A DNA stretch of 9,118 nt from contig JAGBGV010000091.1 of assembly GCA_017935805.1 (NCBI GenBank), forward strand, positions 1 to 9,118. Reading direction: 5' to 3'. Positions 5,366 through 9,118 of the stretch are shown here, in pieces. The stretch is from Clostridia bacterium (lineage in GTDB: Bacteria; Bacillota_A; Clostridia; Oscillospirales; CAG-272). Below the pieces are notes generated by a model. It was not told where the DNA came from, made no database searches, and saw nothing but the letters and a program-made list of their open reading frames with translations. The translations under genes were made by a program, and so were the position numbers. Position 1 is the first letter of the stretch. Each line of letters starts with the position of its first letter.

Positions 5366-6565
5366 TCAATCAAAATACCCTTTGTACTCCACTCTATGCT
5401 CGCTTTCCGGGAACATATACTTGTGCAGATCAATGAAGTAGTCGTCAGTCATGCTTGCGATGAAGTCCACAACAAGCTGATTGGGCTCGGTGGATTCGTA
5501 GGGGGTACTCCGCTTGTAGTAGGACTTGTTCACATAGTCGATGTGATGAGTGAAAATTGGTGAGTACTTCTTCTCGCCTCGAACATCGTCAAGGAGCTGA
5601 CCGTATATCTCCGCCATCATTGGCTTTGCGGTAACGTCCAGCTTTGCACGGGTGGCGGCAGACTCGTAGATCATGGAGTAGTTTGCACGCTTTGACTCCT
5701 GCAGCGCCTTGAAATGCCTCTTGTCAAGCTTGATGTAAGGCTTGCCGTAGCTATTTTCAATGATATTGACAACGAGATTGTTGATTATTTCCGCGTTGAT
5801 AGAACCGATGTCCTCATTCACGAATGCGCTTTCCTCTACCATACCGTAGCGGGCGGCATCCTGTCTGTCCTTACCGAGATATGCGATTATATCTGATATG
5901 CGAACTACCGCACCCTCGAGAGTGGAGGGGAGCAGTCTGTTGGCATTGAGCCGACTTTCGTAGCAGGACTCGATTATCTTGTCAAACTCTTCGAAAGATT
6001 CAAGCGGCTGTGGGTAATATTCCTCAAGCTCGATCTCTCCGTTGTGGCTGGCAATTCCGTTCAGTGTCTGCAGGCTGATGTTGTATGGGAAAATCTTATC
6101 AAGCACTCTCACGGAGTGAATGTTGTGACTGAAATGTCTGCCTGTATTCTTGTGGTACAGCTCATCGAGATACCACTCACCTGTGTGAGCAAAGGGCGGG
6201 TGTCCGATGTCGTGACCGAGAGCGATGGCTTCGATAAGATCAAGATTCAAGTTCAGCGCGCTGCCTATGGTGCGGGAAATACGGGACACAAGCTGCACAT
6301 GGAGACTGCGGCGGGTGATGTCATCATTCTTGATCAGCGAAAACACCTGCGTCTTGTCAGTGTAGCGGTTGTAATATGGACAGTGCATTATTTTATCTAT
6401 ATCGTGAACAAAAGGGGGACGCCAAATTGACGGCTTGTCAGTTGCGATGGCTGTGCGGCGAATAACACGGTCATTGTCAAACCCAGTTTTCGCAAACGTG
6501 CCGTACTTTCTCTCGTCCTCTATTTGCTTTGTAAGTTCCGCTGACAATACTTTGTATTTCGGCAT
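5366..6565 (-). CDS. dgt: dGTPase-like deoxynucleoside triphosphate triphosphohydrolase (HD domain)
   Basis: Members of this family split dNTPs into deoxynucleosides and tripolyphosphate in the cytoplasm, controlling dNTP pools; many non-enterobacterial members act on several dNTPs and are allosteric. The 399-residue protein has the HD-superfamily metal site in order: H89 in RRSLHVQ, H118-D119 in GHDIGHPPFAHTGE (117-130), and D225 in ISDIIAYLGKDRQD. The family segments DKTQVF (70-75), FSHNIHSVRVL (145-155) and GIASHNGE (170-177) are also present. Around 62-72, CPYYNRYTDKTQ stands where E. coli-type proteins have an RRL..KTQV pattern, suggesting a clostridial subfamily. ATG 6565 is supported by a near-perfect AAAGGAGGTG ribosome binding site and a strong promoter. 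It is transcribed divergently from the phosphatase-LamG gene. Family assignment is firm; substrate preference is not readable. Confidence 0.93.
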   Translation of the reverse strand: MPKYKVLSAELTKQIEDERKYGTFAKTGFDNDRVIRRTAIATDKPSIWRPPFVHDIDKIMHCPYYNRYTDKTQVFSLIKNDDITRRSLHVQLVSRISRTIGSALNLNLDLIEAIALGHDIGHPPFAHTGEWYLDELYHKNTGRHFSHNIHSVRVLDKIFPYNISLQTLNGIASHNGEIELEEYYPQPLESFEEFDKIIESCYESRLNANRLLPSTLEGAVVRISDIIAYLGKDRQDAARYGMVEESAFVNEDIGSINAEIINNLVVNIIENSYGKPYIKLDKRHFKALQESKRANYSMIYESAATRAKLDVTAKPMMAEIYGQLLDDVRGEKKYSPIFTHHIDYVNKSYYKRSTPYESTEPNQLVVDFIASMTDDYFIDLHKYMFPESEHRVEYKGYFD

Positions 6566-6570
6566 AGCTC

Positions 6571-6580
6571 CACCTCCTTT
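6571..6580 (-). promoter_or_regulatory. Strong ribosome binding site of the dGTPase gene
   Basis: AAAGGAGGTG on the minus strand is an almost full complement to the 16S rRNA tail and lies 5 bases before ATG 6565. It fixes the start codon. Confidence 0.9.
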
Positions 6581-6596
6581 TTGCAGTGTACTTATT

Positions 6597-6625
6597 ATTA
6601 TATAATATTATGTAGCAAGTTGCAA
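6597..6625 (-). promoter_or_regulatory. Sigma-A promoter of the dGTPase gene
   Basis: Read on the minus strand: TTGCAA (-35, 4/6), exactly 17 bp spacer, TATAAT (-10, 6/6). The -10 box is 31 bp before the ATG, giving a short leader that contains the ribosome binding site. Confidence 0.8.
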
Positions 6626-6728
6626 ACGGTATTTTGTAAATTGTTTGATTTTTGACGGGGAATTATTACCCCACAGGACAGATATTGCTATTCTTGCGCA
6701 AAAAACGGAAAATTGTTGGGGAAATTCA

Positions 6729-6757
6729 TTGACTATCCCCCGGTTTTGTTATATAAT
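6729..6757 (+). promoter_or_regulatory. Sigma-A promoter of the phosphatase-LamG lipoprotein gene
   Basis: TTGACT (-35, 5/6), exactly 17 bp spacer, TATAAT (-10, 6/6). Transcription would start near 6764, leaving a leader of about 47 nt before ATG 6811. This is one of the best promoter matches in the window. The divergent dGTPase promoter is about 100 bp away. Confidence 0.85.
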
Positions 6758-6810
6758 TACAATTGTACAGAGGCGGATTATCCCCTCGATTATTATTTTG
6801 GAGGCTTATT

Positions 6811-8580
6811 ATGAAGAGAATAATTGCGTTGATTCTTGCTCTTGTTATGGCAACGTTTACTTTTGTTGCCTGCGGAAATAACAACGGCGGCACAGAAACA
6901 AATGCACCCGAAACAAATGCACCCGAAACAAATGCGCCTGAAACGAACGCACCTGCTACTGATGCGCCCGAGACAGACGCTCCCGTATCCCAGGTAAGCA
7001 CTACATATGACCGAGTTATCCTTATAGGTGTAGACGGCGGCGGTGCGTTTTTTGCCGATACAGACACACCCAACATGGATAAGATATTCGCGGACGGTGC
7101 TGTTACATACACATGCCAGTCTGCTACTCCTTCCATCAGTGCCCAGTGCTGGGGCTCCATGCTTCACGGCGTAACTCCCGATCTTCACAGACTGACAAAC
7201 TCCATAGTTGACGTTACTCATTACGATCCCGAGTCTATCTTCCCCAGCGTGTTCAGACTTATTCGTGAGAACGATGCAGAAGCAACTCTTGCGTCTTTCA
7301 GTACATGGAATCCCATCAACCACGGTATCATTGAGGAAGGCCTCGGCGTTCACAAGGATACAGCAGACAATGACGAGATTCTCACAGAAAAGATCCTTGC
7401 TTATCTTGACGAAAACGATCCCAAGATGCTCTTTATTCAGTTCGATGACTGCGACGGCGCAGGTCACGGAAGCGGATACGGCAGTGAGGGCCACCTCGCA
7501 CAGGTTACCACAACTGACGGATATATCGGTCAGATCTATGACAAGTACGTGGAAAAGGGATACATCGAAAACACACTCTTCATCGTAACAGCTGACCACG
7601 GCGGAACAGAGGGCGGCTCTCACGGCGGTGACGACGCTCCCACGATGAATATTATCTTCGCAGCAGCCGGTCATACCGTTATGAATAGCGACAAGATCAC
7701 ATCTGTTGATGATCTCGGCCTTGAAACAGATATGCAGATCCGTGACATCGCATCTGTAGTTCTCTACGCATTCGGAATCCAGCAGCCCGACACATATACA
7801 GCGATTGTGCCTTCCGGTGTGTTTGAGGGTTATGTTCCTGTTGAAAAGCGCCCCGTTTATTCTATCGAATTCGAATATGCTTACCGCACAAAGGAAAGCA
7901 CACCCACACCTGCTGCTGACAGCGGCAACTATATTACCGATGTACTTGCAGACTACGAATTAGCTTACTATCTCCCCCTTGACGGTGACAGTAAGGACGC
8001 ATTCGGAGGTGAAACAGAGGAAACAGGCAAGCTTTACTTTGTAGACGGTTACTACGGCCAGGGATGTATGTTTGATGACGGCTGTATCACTCTTTGGGAC
8101 TACGTTCCCGGAACAGAAAGCTACTCCATCTCCTTCTGGATGAAGGTTCCCAGCATGGTTTCCGGCGACCCCGCCATCATTTCCAATAAGAACTGGTCGA
8201 GCGGTAATAACCCCGGCTTCATTTTCTCCCTCCGTACATCCGACACTACATTTAATGTTGGTAACGGTTCGGACAGAATGGACTTCGAAAACGCACTTCC
8301 TCTTGACTTTGTAGGCGGATGGATGCACGTTCGCCTCGTTGTTGACCGTCAGGCAGGTACTGTAGGCGTGGCATATGACTTTGGTGATATTAAGACTACA
8401 GAAATTCCCGAATCTCTCAAGAATCATCCCTTCAATGCGGGTCTTCTCAACATTGGACAGGACTCCACAAAGAAGTACCAGGGACTTCCTGCAGTGCTTG
8501 ACGATATTGTTATCGTTCAGGGTGCACTTACCAAGCGCGACCTCATGGCTCTGGCTGAATACTACGGCGTAGAAAAGTAA
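6811..8580 (+). CDS. Lipoprotein: alkaline-phosphatase-superfamily phosphatase/phosphodiesterase fused to a LamG-like domain
   Basis: The 589-residue product starts with a lipoprotein signal (MKR, hydrophobic core, lipobox FVAC with Cys21), so it should be lipid-anchored on the outer face of the membrane. Residues 28-58 are a low-complexity E-T-N-A-P linker. Residues about 66-345 carry an alkaline-phosphatase-superfamily core close to type I phosphodiesterase/nucleotide pyrophosphatases: D75 in IGVDGGG, a Ser/Thr-rich nucleophile loop SATPSIS (104-110, T106 the likely nucleophile), D215 and H219 in DCDGAGHG, D262-H263 in TADHGG and H271 in SHGG. Residues about 386-586 look like a laminin-G/concanavalin-A beta-sandwich (YLPLDG, SISFWMK, GGWMHVRLVVD, LDDIVI), probably binding glycan or another surface ligand. 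ATG 6811 has GGAGG six bases upstream; longer starts at TTG 6763 sit at the transcription start and lack such a site. The natural substrate cannot be read from the sequence. Confidence 0.88.
   Translation: MKRIIALILALVMATFTFVACGNNNGGTETNAPETNAPETNAPETNAPATDAPETDAPVSQVSTTYDRVILIGVDGGGAFFADTDTPNMDKIFADGAVTYTCQSATPSISAQCWGSMLHGVTPDLHRLTNSIVDVTHYDPESIFPSVFRLIRENDAEATLASFSTWNPINHGIIEEGLGVHKDTADNDEILTEKILAYLDENDPKMLFIQFDDCDGAGHGSGYGSEGHLAQVTTTDGYIGQIYDKYVEKGYIENTLFIVTADHGGTEGGSHGGDDAPTMNIIFAAAGHTVMNSDKITSVDDLGLETDMQIRDIASVVLYAFGIQQPDTYTAIVPSGVFEGYVPVEKRPVYSIEFEYAYRTKESTPTPAADSGNYITDVLADYELAYYLPLDGDSKDAFGGETEETGKLYFVDGYYGQGCMFDDGCITLWDYVPGTESYSISFWMKVPSMVSGDPAIISNKNWSSGNNPGFIFSLRTSDTTFNVGNGSDRMDFENALPLDFVGGWMHVRLVVDRQAGTVGVAYDFGDIKTTEIPESLKNHPFNAGLLNIGQDSTKKYQGLPAVLDDIVIVQGALTKRDLMALAEYYGVEK
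6895..6984 (+). repeat. In-frame 15-bp tandem repeat encoding (E/A)T(N/D)AP linker
   Basis: Six consecutive 15-bp units, the first two identical (GAAACAAATGCACCC) and the later ones progressively diverged, encode four ETNAP, one ATDAP and one ETDAP. It forms an extended, Pro/Thr-rich tether between the lipid anchor and the catalytic domain and could vary in copy number between strains. Confidence 0.95.
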
Positions 8581-8596
8581 GCAAACAAATCACATC

Positions 8597-8626
8597 AAAG
8601 GAACTCGATATCGGGTTCCTTTTTTT
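8597..8626 (+). terminator. Intrinsic terminator after the phosphatase-LamG gene
   Basis: AAAGGAAC (8597-8604) pairs with GTTCCTTT (8615-8622), extended inwards by T-G, C-G and G-C pairs. It is followed by a run of T to 8626. It lies 17 bp after the TAA and separates the two phosphatase paralogues into individual transcripts. Confidence 0.9.
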
Positions 8627-8702
8627 GATGTCACATTGCACAATAGGCATGCGAGCGTTTTGGATGATCCCACAAAATTGGTATCAAGGCGGATTTTCTG
8701 TA

Positions 8703-8731
8703 TTGCATTTGCTCATGCAGGGTGGTATACT
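8703..8731 (+). promoter_or_regulatory. Candidate promoter of the second phosphatase gene, extended -10
   Basis: TTGCAT (-35, 3/6), 17 bp spacer, TATACT (-10, 5/6) preceded by TGG, an extended -10 element that can compensate for the weak -35. The -10 box lies 36 bp before ATG 8768. Confidence 0.6.
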
Positions 8732-8767
8732 TTGGGTAAGTCAAAAAAGCAAACAAGGAGACAAATT

Positions 8768-9118
8768 ATGAAGAAGATAATTGCACTTATTCTCGTTCTC
8801 TCAATGTGCTTCGGTATGGTGATCTCCGCCACTGCCGCAAGCCCGTTTTTGAAGAGATTTACTCTCGCTAAGCTCATCCGCACAATGCTTGCACAGGATA
8901 ACGCGGCGGAAGCGGAGCCTGAAGAGGGTGTAGCTAAGCCCGTAGGCCTTGATACAACACGTGATAAGGCAACTGTTTACGATCGCGTTGTTATCATCGG
9001 TATCGACGGCGCAGGCTCATTTATCAGAAAAGCCAATATGCCCGAGTTTGATAAGATTTTCGAGGACGGCGCTATCATTTACCGTGCATCAGCGACGGCT
9101 CCCATTAATCATGCCGAG
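8768..9118 (+). CDS. Secreted alkaline-phosphatase-superfamily protein, N-terminal part (runs off window)
   Basis: The first 117 residues are present and the frame is open to the window end. ATG 8768 has AAGGAG seven bases upstream. The start MKKIIALILVLS is a Sec signal peptide with a likely cleavage after ATAA (about residue 24) and no lipobox Cys, so the protein is probably released or anchored by other means, unlike its neighbour. From about residue 71, YDRVVIIGIDGAGSF, then MPEFDKIFEDGAIIY and SATAPINHAE align with YDRVILIGVDGGGAF, TPNMDKIFADGAVTY and SATPSISAQ of the upstream lipoprotein. Metal ligand Asp (IGIDG) and the candidate nucleophile Thr are kept. The T-x-P-x-N-H pattern is closer to classical nucleotide pyrophosphatase/phosphodiesterases (TFPNH). 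The rest of the enzyme, including the other metal ligands, lies outside the window. Confidence 0.85.
   Translation, partial: MKKIIALILVLSMCFGMVISATAASPFLKRFTLAKLIRTMLAQDNAAEAEPEEGVAKPVGLDTTRDKATVYDRVVIIGIDGAGSFIRKANMPEFDKIFEDGAIIYRASATAPINHAE

Noticed and set aside
6763..6810. Upstream extension of the phosphatase lipoprotein from TTG 6763
   Set aside because: The predicted transcription start is at about the same base, there is no ribosome binding site, and the extension would displace the standard lipoprotein signal that begins at 6811.
6793..7674. Long open frame on the minus strand (293 codons) under the phosphatase gene
   Set aside because: It lies fully antisense to a well-supported gene with signal peptide and catalytic motifs, is Cys/Val-rich with no recognisable domain, and has no promoter or ribosome binding site. 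It is a composition artefact.

Overview
The window looks like chromosomal DNA from an anaerobic gut-type Clostridia (Oscillospiraceae/Ruminococcaceae-like). This is inferred from Gram-positive style signals (strong GGAGG ribosome binding sites, consensus sigma-A promoters, T-tailed intrinsic terminators), lipoproteins with a repeated E-T-N-A-P linker, and palindromic CCTTC...GAAGG repeat units between genes. The species cannot be told from the sequence. No phage, transposase, CRISPR, rRNA or tRNA gene is visible.

Layout: (1) 1-1731, plus strand, is the C-terminal part of a large, aromatic-rich, apparently highly expressed surface-type protein, ending at a strong terminator. (2) 1809-1925 is a composite palindromic repeat, followed by a bidirectional terminator. 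(3) 2018-4675, minus strand, is a tight three-gene operon in transcription order: DHH phosphoesterase (NrnA-like), a second DHH paralogue, then SurE nucleotidase, with a 1-bp gap at the first junction and an ATGA overlap at the second. (4) 4676-5365 is a 690-bp gene-free block packed with hairpins, inverted repeats and an imperfect direct repeat. It is the least explained part of the window. (5) 5366-6565, minus strand, is a dGTPase-like HD-domain dNTP triphosphohydrolase with a textbook promoter and ribosome binding site. (6) 6811-8580, plus strand, is a lipoprotein fusing an alkaline-phosphatase-superfamily catalytic domain to a C-terminal LamG-like domain, behind its own consensus promoter and ending at a terminator. 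(7) 8768 to the window end, plus strand, is the start of a second secreted paralogue of that enzyme with its own promoter.

Theme: the minus-strand genes all act on nucleotides. The DHH proteins would cut short oligonucleotides or pAp to mononucleotides, SurE would remove phosphate from mononucleotides, and the HD protein would hydrolyse dNTPs. The plus-strand pair on the right are extracellular phosphatase/phosphodiesterase-type enzymes, so phosphoester chemistry appears inside and outside the cell. Whether this is functional coupling or chance is not shown by the sequence.
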